Shown here one piece after another: positions 29,465-42,604 of a stretch of DNA of 64,000 nt. Made by a program: the position numbers and the translations under genes. The stretch covers positions 88,963,042 to 89,027,041 of the forward strand of contig NC_133392.1 in NCBI RefSeq assembly GCF_047511655.1. The letters run 5' to 3'. The notes under the pieces were generated by a model. That model did not search any database, was not told the DNA's origin, and worked only from the letters and a program-made list of their open reading frames with translations. Source of the DNA: Castor canadensis. Taxonomy: Eukaryota > Chordata > Mammalia > Rodentia > Castoridae. The first letter of the stretch is position 1. Every line of letters begins with the position of its first letter.

Positions 29465-29975
29465 GCTTGATCTTAGGCTATTAGGGTTAAGAAAAAAAGT
29501 CAGCAAGAAGCAGATGTTAGGCAAGAGAACAGAGATAGCACAGACAGCCCCGAGAACGCAAATGTGGACTCAGGATAAAGATGAGATAAGGGCCCACCTG
29601 TCAGAAAGCTGTCTCCAGGGACTTGCGAGGTCTGCCCCAAAAGCATGCCAAAAACTAGATAAAAATTCCTAGAAAATGTGGTTGCCATGGCTCAGACTTT
29701 CTGTGTCCTGCCCGTGTGGGTGTGCTTTCTTTCTTTCTTTACTTCAATATACTTCTTTCTTGCTTGTCACTCACCCATTGTCCAGGCTTGTCATTCTTCC
29801 ATGGCCTTGGACAAGAACCTGATGAACTTAATTAAACCCAATATCAACATCAACTCAGCCAAGGTATTATGGCCACAGCACCAAGAAACAACTCTCTCTG
29901 CCTCCTATAGCAGCAGGGCCAGGAGCAGTGGGCATCTCCAGGGCACTGGAGATATCCTTCTGTGGGGCTCTTAGG
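29465..29975 (+). mobile_element. Possible solo LTR
   Basis: A TATA-like GATAAAAATTCC near 29658, then CTTTCTTTC-rich and GTCACTCACCC sequence resemble an ERV LTR U3-R-U5, but ends and a target duplication were not established. Confidence 0.3.
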
Positions 29976-30157
29976 TTCGCCACATATGGGCCTCCTGGGG
30001 GCTTCTGAGCCACAAGCAGGTGATGGAGGAACATGAAACTTTGCTACTTGGAACAGCAGAAGAAAAGTAGGACAGTGATGTTCAAAAGTGGAAAGGGCTC
30101 TTAGAAAGCCCTGGTGGGAAACTACCCACTAGGACTGAGATTCAGATATCTGTATTA

Positions 30158-30385
30158 TTATTTTTTTTTTTTATAGGACTGGAGTTTGAACTAAGGGTTT
30201 TGTGCTTGCAAAGCAGGTGCTTTACCATTTGAGACACAACTTTGATCCATTTTGCTCTGGTTATTTTAGAGATGGGATCTTGTGAACTATTTGCCTGGAC
30301 TGGCCTCAAACTGTGATCCTCCTGATCTCAGTCTCACAACTAGATAGGATTACAGGTATGAGCTACCTGCATCTGGCAGATATCT
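30158..30385 (-). repeat. B1+ID composite SINE, antisense
   Basis: A T-run, the antisense ID body and an antisense B1 part (GATTACAGGTATGAGCTACC). Confidence 0.8.
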
Positions 30386-30404
30386 ATATTCTAAAAGGCT
30401 GAAT

Positions 30405-30618
30405 TGGCTTGGTGTGGTGGCTCACGCCTGTAATCCTAGCTAATCAGGAGGCAGTGATCAGGAAGATGGTGGTTTGAAGCTAGCCTGGGCAAATAGTTTG
30501 TAGACTCTATCTCAAAAATATCCAAAACAATAAAGGGCTGGCAGAGTGGCTCAAGTGGTAGAGCACCTACCTAACAAGCAAGAAGTCCTAAGTTCAAACC
30601 CCAGAACTGCTAAAAAAA
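30405..30618 (+). repeat. B1+ID composite SINE
   Basis: A B1 part (GTGGTGGCTCACGCCTGTAA) is followed by an ID part (GAGTGGCTCAAGTGGTAGAG) and an A-tail. It is one of the clearest two-part copies in the window. Confidence 0.88.
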
Positions 30619-30826
30619 GGAAAACTGAATTACCCAAAGAATATCTAATTTAGGAGGTAGACACACCATAAGAGAGGATGTACTGTCAACTGTCAAAGTC
30701 TCTTCCAATCCTGAGGTTCTCTGACCCTTTTTAGTCGTGACAACAATCTCCATTTTGGCTTGTGTACTCCACATCATGGTCATACTCATTCCATGTGACC
30801 CATGTTGTGCTAATTCAACAAATTCA

Positions 30827-30827
<1 letters not shown>

Positions 30828-30858
<31 letters not shown>
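30828..30858. repeat. CA microsatellite
   Basis: About 15 CA units. Confidence 0.9.
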
Positions 30859-30859
<1 letters not shown>

Positions 30860-31484
30860 ATGGTGACTGATCCAGTGGTTATTCAGAATGCCCTTTTAGA
30901 ATAAACTACAAGAATTTGCTAAGAATATTAAAAACAAATATGCTCTTTGTTTTCTGCTAGATCTGAGTATGGAAAAAAGTTTGAATTGCTATTGGCAGAC
31001 ATTTTGGGGGAGACCAATACAAAAGCCATCTTTAGGAGAAATGCAGAGTTGGGGAAAGGAAAGAAACAGTGACTTTTGGTCAAGTCTTACCTGAGACCAG
31101 ATTTACCTCTAGATCTTTCAGTGCAAGAATTAACAAAATTCCTGAATGTCTGAACAAACTTTAGTTGGGCTCTCTGCCATTTACCAATAAAAGCATCTTA
31201 ACCAATGTGAGGGGAATAACAAGAAGAGTAAATTTTAGTCCCTGCCTTGAAAGATCTTCCAGTATAGTTTGAAAGATGATCCATTTTGACAGGATGAGTA
31301 AAGCAATACATGAAGAATGTAGAGATACAAGACATGACCACAGAAGATGAAGTACCAATGGTCTTCACCAAAACCATGGCAGAACATACGGAAGACAGAA
31401 AATAATTTTGTGAGTTGCTCAAAGACAACCTGTCTCATTCCTTTCTTATTTTGGGTAAGCATGGTGAGGCCTCGTGGCTCGATG
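30860..31484. other. No recognised gene; overlapping short minus frames
   Basis: Several 65-76-codon minus frames at 31161-31462 overlap in different phases with no motif, so none is called. Confidence 0.4.
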
Positions 31485-31715
31485 GTTAATTAACAACATG
31501 GTGTCTGGAGCCATACTTCATGGATTTGAGTCCCAGCTTGGCCATTTGCTAGCGGTAGGTGTGGTCTTGGGCTAGTAACCTTTCTGCACCTTAATTTTCT
31601 GGTGTGTAAAGTAGATGTAAAAACCTGTAATTTGCCTCTTAGAATTGTGAAAATTGAATGAATTAATATACCACTACATGCACATGGTCAGTGTGTAATA
31701 AGTGTTACCTGATAC
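31485..31715 (+). repeat. MIR-type SINE
   Basis: GATTTGAGTCCCAGCTTGGCC, then GGGCTAGTAACCTTTCTG and AATTGTGAAAATTGAATGA follow the MIR consensus order. Confidence 0.75.
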
Positions 31716-31764
31716 ACCAAACATGTTTAGGATGTAAAACAATGAATAAAACAACATCCTAAGC

Positions 31765-31885
31765 CAGTCTTGATGGTCCATGTATGTAATCCCAGCACTT
31801 GGGAGGCTAGGCAGAAAGATCATGAGTGTGAGGACAGTCTGGGCTACATAGAAAGACCCTATCTTGAAAACAAACAGACAAAAAG
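31765..31885 (+). repeat. B1-like SINE
   Basis: GTAATCCCAGCACTTGGGAG with a CTGGGCTACATAG end. Confidence 0.8.
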
Positions 31886-32064
31886 TATAGTTTTTTCCCT
31901 TAAGGATGTTACAACTTCCAAAGAAGGATATAGACTATTGAAGGAATAGGCAATTAAAGCATGTGATAAATAAGCACAGGAAGGATGTAGTTAATTAACA
32001 CTTTGATTATGAGAAACAAAAATTAGTTGAGTTCTCTTGAACAAAAGGTTTTTCTTTTTGTTGT

Positions 32065-32157
32065 TGTTTGATTTTTTTTTCAGTACTGGGGTTTAAATTC
32101 AGAGCCTTACATTTGTTAGGCAGGCACTTGGCCATTGTGCCACACCCCAAGCCCCAA
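32065..32157 (-). repeat. ID-type SINE, antisense
   Basis: GGGGTTTAAATTCAGAGCC and GGCCATTGTGCCACACCCC are the reverse tRNA-like body, diverged. Confidence 0.65.
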
Positions 32158-32159
32158 AT

Positions 32160-34700
32160 TGTGGATTTTTAAAAATAAGGACATAGAATGGGACTAGAAC
32201 CAGTAACTGGGAAGTTACTGGGAGCCTCAGAAATACTCTTTCTCTGCCGGCTGGCTGCATTCTTCTTTTCTTTTCTACAGACTGGCTCCTGCTTCTTTGT
32301 TCCCAAAAAGGAATTTGTCCAGCCTGATTTCACTCCTGAGTTTACTTATTCCAGCCTTATTGTTTCCAGAAGTTGGATGACTGTCTCTAAATCCTTATGA
32401 CAAACTCCTGGGAAAGGGAATATAATTAGCTCCCTTGGGTGAGAGGCTCAACCCTAGTCTAGCTGGCAAGGTCATAGTAGAAAAATGGCTTCTGGGGATG
32501 AGTGACTGTAAATTGTGAGGAAGTGAGCAAAAGAGACTCAGCCCTCAAAGAAGAAAGTGTGACTCATGAGCTGACTAGACACTCCCAAAAGGAATGCAAC
32601 TTTAGAGTCCAAGGCAAGGAATGTGACTTAGCATGGATCAGGGAAGCTTCCTAGAGTACATCATGTCTATCTGATATTTTTGAAGGCTAATGAGAATTAA
32701 CAAGTGGGAGGGATGGGGGAAAAAGTAGTTCTGTAATAGGAAGAAGCATGAGTAGAGGAAGAATGGTCTCTCTGGAGAATGTCAGGAGGCCAGTCAGTGA
32801 TTTGAGATGATCCCTGACAAATGAATAGAAGATAGCTCATAGAGGATCTTGTAAGCTTCACTGTGTTTGGACTTTGTTTTGAGTTCTGAGGTAAAGCATT
32901 ACAAATTTTAAAAGGGAAATGAGGGACATGGTCAAGTGCTTTTGCTGGAAAATTTATTCTAGTAACAGTATGGAAAGTAACTGGGGTTGGGTAAGACTGG
33001 AGGCTGTTGAGGCAAGTCAGGTGGAGTGATAGTAGCCTGAACTGAGGAAGTAATAGTGAGAAGAAAGAAAACTAGTTGTTCTGATCTTGAGACACCCACA
33101 TCAGCACAGTGTCTCATTTATATTAGGATGTTTGTTGAATGATAGCAACATAGAAGTCAGATAAACTGGTATCTGACCCAGTGTGTCTAGCTCATGTATT
33201 TCTTCTTGTTGCCTTGGTGAACAGAGGTGTTAGACTGCAAGAAAAATGGGTAAATTCCAGTTGCAGATCAGCAGCACTGACAGCTGTCCCATCAGAAAGG
33301 TGAAGACCTTTTCTCCCATTGCCCCTTGAAACTATTTTCATATCTTGGTGTGCCAGGGAACTTGAGCTTTGTAACTCAGGAAGGGGAGAAGAGTTATGGT
33401 TGAGGGCCAGGCTGAGAAGAGGGAGAGGAAGGAGTGATGGATGGTATAGATGCTAGAGTCTCCTTCCCAATTGGCCTCATTTATTAAAAGAAACCTGAGG
33501 AAGTATTTCCAGTGAGTCTCTGTGAGGTCTGGGAGAATGGTGAGGGGCCGACTGACAGGAAAAGGTGTGGGAACTGAGCTGAAAGGGGAGAGCACAGTGG
33601 CTGCTGTGGGTGCCTTCAGTTGACAAGAGTGTGTCATGGGCTCATGTGGAGTCCCCTTTTAGAAATACCTGGGGAGATGTAAGGGGAAGAGCTGGGTTCC
33701 CGCTTCAGCAGGCAATGCTGAAGCTGCTTGGGTACAGATCACACCTTTGTAATTGGGGAACACTGTAAAGAACTCTTATGTTCTAGTTATCATCTAGAGT
33801 CCTGGTCTTTGAACCAGACAATCTTGTACCAAAATAAAAGAGAATAAACTAGGCAAATATTTATTATTCTGTCCCCATGTCACTTGAGTGAAGGTATTTT
33901 GGGTCACTCTCTGGGCCCACAGGACACCCTTTGATGCCAACACGACCCCAGTGTGGGTCTTCCAAACGCCTCAGAGCAGCATAGCTGAGCTGGACCACCG
34001 GTAAAGTTCCCCCAAGCTCCAATGGTGTTTCCTATCAATCAGGCAATTTAGAAGGTTTTCCTTTTAAAAATCTCATGGTCTGTACTTTTCTCCTCCTCCT
34101 CTCTTCTAAGGTAAAAAATATTTGTGAGCTTTTTTCTAAGCCACACCAATCAATAATTTTAAAAAGTAATTGAGGAACATACTTTGAAATACATTGTTCA
34201 ATTGTGAAAAATTCTAAATAAATGTTACAAAAGTATATTTAGACTGATAGTGAAAATTTTGACGGGAAATTTGCATTCTTTTTGCCAAGAGACCATTTAC
34301 CATCTTATGTAGTTAATAAGTTTACTTTCATGACAAGAATCCTCAACTGTCGTCAAATAGGAGTTCCTTTACAAAATCAACTGTGTTGTGCATGGAGTGC
34401 TTGCATTTGCCTAATCTTGAGGAAAATTTCTTTCGTAAAAAGATTCAAATCTGGATATTTTCCCACAGGAAAAAAGAATTTCTTTGTTTTATGAGGAAGG
34501 TGGTGCATTCGAGTTATATTCCATTATCTTGATGGTGACATTATTTCCTAATAGTGGAAACATTTTATTTTGTTTGATTTGTAGACAGGCCTTGCACACA
34601 TCCCCTGGACTCCACCATTTCTATAAACTCCAAGATTTCTCTGTCTTTACACCCAAGAGCTCACTCTAGCACTGAGAAGAGCCACTGATCTAGCAGGAAG
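32160..34700. other. Long unassigned stretch
   Basis: About 2.5 kb hold no supported gene. Part of 32790-33070 resembles an old interspersed repeat (long run with TGGACTTTGTTTTGAG) but was not assigned. A 99-codon minus frame at 33338-33637 has no motif. Confidence 0.4.
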
Positions 34701-35214
34701 AGCTAGAGAATTAATTCTTTTTTTTAAAATTTTTTCTTTTATTCATATGTGCATACAATGTTTGGGTCATTTCTCCCCCCTTCCCCCATCCCCTCCCTAA
34801 TCCCTCAACACACTCTCCCCCACCACCCCCTCCCTACCAGGTGAAACTATTTTGCCCTTATCTCTAATTTTGTTGAAGAGAGAGTATAAGCAATAATAGG
34901 AAGGAACAAGGGTTTTTGCTAGTTGAGATAAGGATAGCTATACAGGGAGTTGACTCACATTGCTTTCCTGTACATGTGTGTTAACTTCTAAATTAATTCT
35001 TCTCTAACTAACCTTTCCTCTAGTTCCTGATCCCCTTCTCCTATTGGCCTCTGTCACTTTAAAGTATCTGCTTTAGTTTTTCTGCATTGAGGGCAACAAG
35101 TGCTATCTAGTTTTTTGGGTGTCTTATCTATACTCATATCTCCCTGTGTGCTCTTGCTTTATCATGTGATCAAAGTCCAATCCCCTTGTTGTGTTTGCCC
35201 TTGAGCTAATGTCC

Positions 35215-38200
35215 GCATATGAGGGAGAACATACGATTTTTTACGATTTTTGGTCTTTTGGGCCAGGCTAACCTCACTCAGAATGATGTTCTCCAGTTCC
35301 ATCCATTTACTTGCGAATGATGAGATTTCATTCTTTGTCATGGCTGCATAAAATTGCATTGTGTATAAATACCACACTTTCTTAATCCATTCGTCAGTGG
35401 TGGGGCATCTTGGCTGTTTCCATAACTTGACTATTGTGAATAGTGCTTCAATAAACATGGGTGTGCAGGTGCCTCTGGAGTAACCTGTGTCACATTCTTT
35501 TGGGTATATCCCCAAGAATGGTATTGCTGGATCAAATGGTATATCTATGTTTAAATTTTTAAGTAGGCCTCCAATTTTTTTTTCCAGAGTGGTTGTACTA
35601 GTTTACATTCCCACCAACAGTGTAAGAGGGTTCCTTTTTCCCCGCATCCTCACCAACACCTGTTGTTGGTGGTGTTGCTGATGATGGCTATTCTAACAGG
35701 GGTGAGGTGGAATCTTAGCGTGGTTTTAATTTGCATTTCCTTTATTGCTAGAGATGGTGAGCATTTTTTCATGTGTTTTCTGGCCATTTGAATTTCTTCT
35801 TTTGAGAAAGTTCTGTTTAGTTCACGTGCCCATTTCTTTATTGGTTCATTAGTTTTGAGGGAATTTAGTTTTTTAAGTTCCCTGTATATTCTGGTTATCA
35901 GTCCTTTGTCTGATGTATAGTTGGCATATATTTTCTCTAACTCTGTGGGTGTTCTCTTCAGTTTAGAGGCCATTTCTTTTGTTGAGCAGAAGCTTTTATT
36001 TTTATGAAGTCCCATTTTTCTTTGCTATCTCTTACTTGCTGAGCTGCTGGGGTTCCATTGAGAAAGTCCTTGCCTATACCTATTAGTTCCAAAGTATTTC
36101 CTACTCTTTCCTGTACCAACTTTAGAGTTTGGGGTCTAATATTAAGATCCTTGATCTATTTTGAGTTAATATTGGTATAGGGTGTTATACATGGATCTAG
36201 TTTTAGTTTTTTGCAGACTGCTAACCAGTTTTCCCAGCAGTTTTTGTTGAAGAGGCTGTCTTTTCTCCATCGTATATTTTTAGTGCCTTTGTCAAAGGTA
36301 AGTTGGTTATAGTTGTGTGGCTTCATATCCAGGTCCTCTATTCTGTTCCACTGGTCTTCATGTGTGTTTTTGTGCCAGTATCATCCTGTTTTTATCGCTA
36401 TTGCTTTGTAATATAGTTTGAAGTCAGGTATTGTGATACCTCCAGCATTGTTCTTTTGACTGAGTATTGCCTTGGCTATTCGTGGCCTCTTGTGTTTCCA
36501 GATAAATTTAATGGTAGATTTTTCAATATCTTTAATGAATGTCATTGGACTTTTGATGGGAATTGCATTAAACATGTAGATTGCTTTTGGGAGTGTAGAC
36601 ATTTTTACTATGTTGATTCTACCAATCCATGAGCATGGGAGAGCTCTCCACTTTCTATAGTCTTCCTCAATCTCTTTCTTCAGAAGTTTATAGTTTTCCT
36701 TGTAGAGGTCTTTCACATCTCTTGTTAGGTTTACACCTAGGTATTTGATTTTTTTTGAGGCTACTGTAAATGGAATTGTTTTCATGCATTCTTTCTCAGT
36801 TTGTTCATTATTAGTGTATAGAAATGCTAGTGATTTTTCTATGTTGATTTTATATCCTGCTACCTTGCTATAGCTGTTGATGGTGTCTAGGAGCTGGAGT
36901 TTTTTGGGTCTTTAAGGTATAGGCTCATATCATCTACAAATAGGGATATTTTGACAGTTTCTTTACCTATTTGTATTTCTTTTATTCCTTCTTGTTGCCT
37001 AATTGCTCTGGCTAGGAATTCCAGTACTATATTGAATAGGAGTGGAGATAGTGGGCATCCTTGTCTCGTTCCTGATTTTAGAGGGAATGGTTTCAGTTTT
37101 TCTCCATTAAGTATAATGCTGGCTGTAGGTTTGTCATATATAGCTTTTATAAAATTGAGGTATTTTGCTTCTGTTCCTAGTTTTCTTAGAGCTTTTATCA
37201 TGAAATAGTGTTGGATCTTATCAAAGGCTTTTTCTGCATCTATTGAGATGATCAAGTGGTTTTGGTCTTTGCTTCTGTTAATGTGGCTTATTACGTTTAT
37301 TGATTTTTGTATGTTGAAACATCCCTGCATTCCTGGGATGAAGCCTACTTGGTTGTGGTGAATGATCTTTTTGATGTGTTGTTGAATTTGGTTTGCCATT
37401 ATTTCATTGAGGATTTTTGCATCAATGTTCATTAAGGAGACTGGCCTAGAGTTCTCCTTTTTTGGAGGTGTCTTTATCTGGTTTTGGGACAAATATAATA
37501 CTGGCTTCATAAAATGTGTTAGGCAGTTTTCCTTCCCTTTCTGTTTTGTGGAACAATTTAAGGAAGGTTGGTATTAGTTCTTCTATAAAGGTCTGATAGA
37601 ATTCAGCACAGAATTCTACAGGTCCTGAACTTTTCTTTTTGGGGAGACTCTTGATTGCTGCTTCAATTTCATTTTGTGTTATAGATCTATTCAGGTGATT
37701 AATGTCCTCTTGGTTCAGTTTTGGATGATCATAAGTATCTAGAAATCTGTACATTTCTACAAGATTTTCAAATTTATTTAAATATAGGTTCTCAAAGTAG
37801 TCTCTGATGATTTCTTGGACTTCCATGGTGTTTGTTGTTATCTCCCCTTTTGCATTTCTGATTTTACTGATAAGAGTTTTTTCCTCTCTTCATTTTAGTC
37901 AGGTTTGCCAGGGGTCTATCAATCTTGTTTATATTTTCAAAGAACCAACTTTTTGTTTCATTAATTCTTTTTATGGTTTTTTTGGTTTCTATTTCATTGA
38001 TTTCAGCTGTTATTTTTATTATTTCTCTCCTTCCATTTGTTTGGGATTTGCTTGTTCTTGTTTTTCTAAGAGTTTGAGATGTAACATTAAGTCATTGATT
38101 TGAGATTTTCAGCCTTTTTAATATAAAAAGACTATAAAGTTTATAGCACTCATGGCTATAAACTTTCATCTCAGGACTGCCTTTGCTGTGTCCAATAGAT

Positions 38201-39058
38201 TCTGGTAGGTTGTGTTTTCATTTTCATTGACTTCCAGGAACTTTTTAATTTCCTCTTTTATTTCATCAATGACCCATTGTTCATTAAGCAATGAGTTATT
38301 CAGTTTCCAGCTGTTTGCATGTTTTTTGTCTTTATTTTTGTTGTTTTGAGTTCTAGTTTTACTGCATTGTGATCAGATAGGATGCATGGTATTATTTCTA
38401 TTTTCTTATATTTGCTGAGGCTTGCTTTGTGCCCTAGGATATGATCTATTTTGGAGAAGGTTCCATGGGCTGCTGAGAAGAATGTATATTGTGTAGAAGT
38501 TGGATAAAATGTTCAGTAGACATCAAGTAGGTCCATTTAATCTATTGTATATTTTAGATCTTGAATTTCTTTATTGATTTTTTGTTTGGATGACCTACCT
38601 ATTGATGATAATGGGGTGTTAAAGTCTCCCACAACCACTGTGTTGGCATTAATATATGCTTTTAAGTATTTCAGGGTATGTTTGATGAAATTGGGTGTGT
38701 TGACATTGGGTGCATACAGGTTGATAATTATTATTTCCTTTTGGTCTCTTTCCCCTTTTATTAGTATGGAATGTCCTTCTTTATCTCATTTGATCAATGT
38801 AGGTTTGAAGTCTACTTTGTCAGAGATAAGTATCGCTACTCCTGCCTGTTTTCGGGGGCCATTGGCTTGGTAAATCTTCTTCCAGCCTTTCATCCTAAGC
38901 CTATGCTTATTTCTGTGGGTGAGATGGGTCTCCTGTAAGCAACAAATTGTTGGATCTTCCTTTTTAATCCATTTCGTCAAGTAGTGCCTTTTGATGGGTG
39001 AATTAAGTCTGTTAACATTAAGCATTAGTACTGATAAGTATGTGGTGATTCCTGTCAT
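35215..39058 (-). pseudogene. LINE-1 ORF2 (copy at 34.7 kb), broken
   Basis: ORF2p supplies endonuclease and reverse transcriptase. The endonuclease start is at 38786-39058 (LNVNRLNSPIKRH, QETHLTHRNKH), RT at 36887-37826 ([12 protein letters not shown], then FVDDM) and the C-terminal part at 35162-36785. Multiple frame changes break it. The catalytic motif reads FVDD rather than the usual FADD. Confidence 0.85.
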
Positions 39059-39233
39059 TTAATTGTCTTAGTTTGAAGGTTTGATTGTGTGTACCTAAGT
39101 TGAGGTTACTCTCCACTTTCTTGCTTTTTCTTTTCCTGTAGTTTGGTCCTGCCTGCTCTTTCATGGTTATGTTGGTTTTCACTTTCTGTGTGCAGAATCC
39201 CTTGAAGAATCTTTTGTAGTGGTGGCTTTGTGG

Positions 39234-40311
39234 TCACATATTATTTAGTTTCTGATTATCATGGAAGACTTTTATTGCTCCATCTATTTTGAATGATAGT
39301 TTTGCTAGATAGAGTATCCTAGGGTTGCAATTATTTTCATTCAGTGCCCAGAAGGTCTCACCCCATGCTCTTCTTGCTTTTAATGTTTCTGTTGAGAAGT
39401 CTGCTGTGATTTTGATGGGTTTACCTTTGTATGTTATTTGTTTTTTCTCTCTTACAGCCTTCAGTATTCTTTCTCTAGTCTCTGTACTTGTTTTAATGAT
39501 AATATGTTGTGGGGTAGTTCTATTTTGGTTAGGTCTGTTTAGTGTTCTGGAGGCTTCCTGTACCTGTATGGGCATAGTATTCTCTAGATTTGGAAAATTT
39601 TCTGTTATTATTTTTTTGAATATATTATGCATTCCTTTTGCTTGCACCTCTTCTCCTTCTTCAGTGTCCATGATTCTCAGGTTTGGTCTTCTGGTGGAGT
39701 CAGTGAGTTCTTGCATTTTCTTTTCACAGGTCTTGAGTTGTTTAATTAATAGTTCTTTGGTTTTTCCTTTAATTACCATTTCATCTTCGAGTTCTGAGAT
39801 TCTGTCTTCTGCTTGTTCTATACTGCTGGATTGGCCTTCCATTTTTTTTTTTTTTTGCAGTTCTGTTTTGTTCTTTTTTCTGAGGTTTTCCGTATCCTAA
39901 GTTGTTTCCTCTTTAATATTGTCTGTTTTCATCCTGAATTCATTTATCTCTTTATTAATTGTGTTCTTTGTTTCAGTTTGGTGTTTGTACAGTGCTTCTA
40001 TAGTTTCTTTTATTTGTTTTTGTGTTTTCTCAAATTCTCTATTTTTGTTGTCTTGGAATTTCTTGAGTGTCTCCTGTACATTTTGGTTGACCATATCCAG
40101 TATCATCTCTATAAAATTCTCATTGATTACTTGCAGGATTTCTTCTTTCAGATTGTTCTTATGGGCTTCATTGAGTTCTTTGGCATAGTTTATCTTCGTT
40201 TTTTTGGAGTCTTGACCTGGGTATCTGTTTTCTTCATTTTCCTCTGGTTCCTGTACTAATTTATTATTGGGGGAAAGTGATTTCCCTCTTTTTTCTATCT
40301 TCCCATCATTA
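39234..40311 (-). pseudogene. LINE-1 ORF1 (copy at 34.7 kb), broken
   Basis: ORF1p is the LINE-1 RNA-binding chaperone. A coiled-coil-like N-terminal part (39897-40106, NKNREFEKTQKQIKE) and a 202-residue segment with the RNA-binding end (39234-39842, ARRAWGETFWALNE) are in separate frames. A stop follows the initial MMGR. Confidence 0.8.
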
Positions 40312-41513
40312 CCCTTGCTACTATTGCTGTCCCTGTACTGTGTGTAACTCAGTATTGTCTAGCTTGTAATTATAGCAATGGTGATATCTAGAATGGAAGG
40401 ATGAGAAGAGAGGGAAAGCAAAGAAGGTAAAGAAAAAAGGAAAAAACCAAAACAAACAAATGAAAAACCCAAACAAATAAAAAAGAAAAGCCAAAGAAAT
40501 AAACAGGGAGAGATATAGTGTACTAATCAACAGTAAGCTAAACAGGCATTAGAGAGAGAGAGGATAATTTTAAAAAAATCCCCAAGTTCAAATGCAATAC
40601 AGTTTCAGTTAGTCCTTCAGCTCCAGTCCGAATTTGTCATTGTCTCATCAGAGAAAAAGAAAAAAAAAAGGGAGTCTGGAAACAGTTCTGTGAATGTCTA
40701 TCTGAGGCTGTGGCTCACCTGCCACCTACTCTCAGCCATCTGCTGCTGCAGGCTTTATTTATGCAGATCTCAGGAATGAGCTTTACACTCACCCAGCCCC
40801 ACCGGCTTTGTTTGTTTAGAGTTCTCCTGGACGCATGCCCCTTTTGTTTTCTCCAGTATGCAGCCCTACCTGCCTATTGCAATTGCAGTCTTTTTTTATT
40901 TAGAGTTTGTGTGGGGTGGTGCCCCTCCCTCACTCTCCAGTGGCGCGTGCCACACTTTAGCCACTGTTACAAGCCTTCCCCTCTCCAAGCACAGCAGGGG
41001 AGGTGGCACCACTCCTGCCTTCCCCTGCCAGCTTGGTTATTTACAGTTCCGTGAGAGACTGCCCCTCCCCCAGTCCCCGGAGCTCAGGGCACCCCACCCT
41101 CTTTGCTACGTATCTTTTTTTTTTTCAACTGCTTGTTTATTATTCAGTTTGTTTTTCTTTTCCTTTTATTCCCTGGACAGGGGGTCAGTCTGTCCAGGGT
41201 GCTATGCTGATTTGTTCCAGGGTAGTCTGTGCGAGTACCACATGCCACTTAGCTCACCTTGTGTTTTGTGTCTCCTAAGCAGGGTAGGCACTGGCATCTG
41301 GTGGCCTGGGGGCCCTCCTGGTTTCTCTGTTTAACGTGGACTGGGGATGCTATGCATGGGATGGGAGTGTGGAGGTGTTGGAGTTTTGCCTCTTCTTGGT
41401 GGTTTTTCCTGCAAGGTGTGTCTCCAGCATCTCTCCGAGATTTCACTTTAGGAAGCATGCTTTCTGCTTCCTCCCTCTAGTCACCATCTTGGAATCTTTC
41501 TCTGGAGAATTAA

Positions 41514-42035
41514 GTCTGCCCTCAAAAATATCTGATGGGAATTGGTGTATAAATATTCCAGCTCCACCTCCTTTAAATGATGTAATTCTGACTTATATTT
41601 ATATTGTTCCTTGTGGTTTCCCTGTGAGATTGAACTTCATCCTCACCCACGATGGCTGCTGCCTTCCATTTCTTGTGTCATTTTCTTACTTCCCTTCCAT
41701 TAGTCCCCTTACCTCCAAAATAAGCTGCTACACCCAAATTGTTATCTTAGAGTCTACTTCCAGGGGACTCAAATTAAGACTGGCCATTTGTGCAAAATGG
41801 GATTGGTCAAATTCTTTTAAATACTGGTACAGTATCAAATCATAATGATCTGTTAAAAAGATAATTCTCATATAAATAGTTACCATGTGTCAAGATTTTA
41901 TTTAATTCATTTATGAGAGAAGTGGCAGAGTGACAAATTTGATTCAATGTATAGAGTCAGTGGAAAAAAATGCTGAAATGAAATTAACAAATTAGATGTA
42001 AAATTAGTTAATATTCTACAGGGCAATGTCATCAT
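41514..42035. other. No recognised gene or repeat
   Basis: Flank of the full-length LINE-1; no supported feature. Confidence 0.4.
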
Positions 42036-42327
42036 TGCTATAGTTTGGATTTGGAATGCACCCCAAAGTTCTATGTATGAAAGGCATGATTCCCTAGCTC
42101 ATGACGTTGAGAGGTGGTGGAAACTTTAAGAGTTGGGATCTAATGGAAGGTCTTTTGTCATTGGGAAAATACCCTGGAAGGGAATAGTGCGACCCCTTTC
42201 TTTTCCTCTATTTGTTTTCTGGGCATAAGGAGTGCTTTGTTCTGCCACACAGTCCTGCTCTGATGTACTGTCTCAACACAGGCCCAAAAGCAATGGGGCC
42301 AACCAATCATTGACAGAACCTTCCAGA

Positions 42328-42336
42328 GTCTGTCTT

Positions 42337-42369
<33 letters not shown>

Positions 42370-42490
42370 TTCTTCCTTCCTTCCTTCCTTCCTTCCTTCC
42401 TTCCTTCCTTCCTTCCTTCCTTCCTTCCTTCCTTCCTTCCTTCCTTCCTTTCTTCTCTCTTTCCCTCCCTCCCTCTCTCCCTCCTTCCTT
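42328..42490. repeat. CTTT/CCTT microsatellite
   Basis: About 160 bp, including about 20 uninterrupted CCTT units. It abuts the tail side of the adjacent antisense B1. Confidence 0.9.
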
Positions 42491-42604
42491 CTTTTATTTT
42501 AAGATAGGGTCTTGTTATGTAACCCAGCCTGGCCTTGAACTCATGCTCTTCCTGCAGCAGCCTCCCAACTTGTGGGATTTCAGGCATGTACCACCACATC
42601 TGGT
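42491..42604 (-). repeat. B1-like SINE, antisense
   Basis: CAGCCTGGCCTTGAACTCATG and GGCATGTACCACCACATCTGG. Confidence 0.8.

Larger units (their letters stand above)
34715..41504 (-). mobile_element. LINE-1, full length, decayed ORFs
   Basis: A 9-bp duplication GAGAATTAA (34706-34714 and 41505-41513) brackets a 6.8-kb antisense LINE-1. In sense order it has a 5' UTR of about 1.2 kb starting near AAGATGGTGACTAGAGGG, ORF1, ORF2 and a 3' UTR with A-rich tail. Both ORFs carry stops and frameshifts, so it is inactive. Confidence 0.9.

Noticed and set aside
29022-29465. 147-codon plus frame as a possible host exon
   Set aside because: No recognised domain or convincing splice signals, and a competing minus frame of similar length covers the same bases.
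30540-30605. tRNA gene-like sequence in the ID SINEs
   Set aside because: The tRNA-like part has SINE tails and many copies in the window; these are tRNA-derived retroposons, not tRNA genes.
39325-40259. Hydrophobic 148-191-codon plus frames
   Set aside because: They are antisense translations of the A-rich LINE-1 ORF1 coiled-coil region, which gives F/L/S-rich peptides.
42232-42599. 91- and 108-codon frames rich in S/F/L/P or E/K/R/G
   Set aside because: They are translations of the CCTT microsatellite on either strand.
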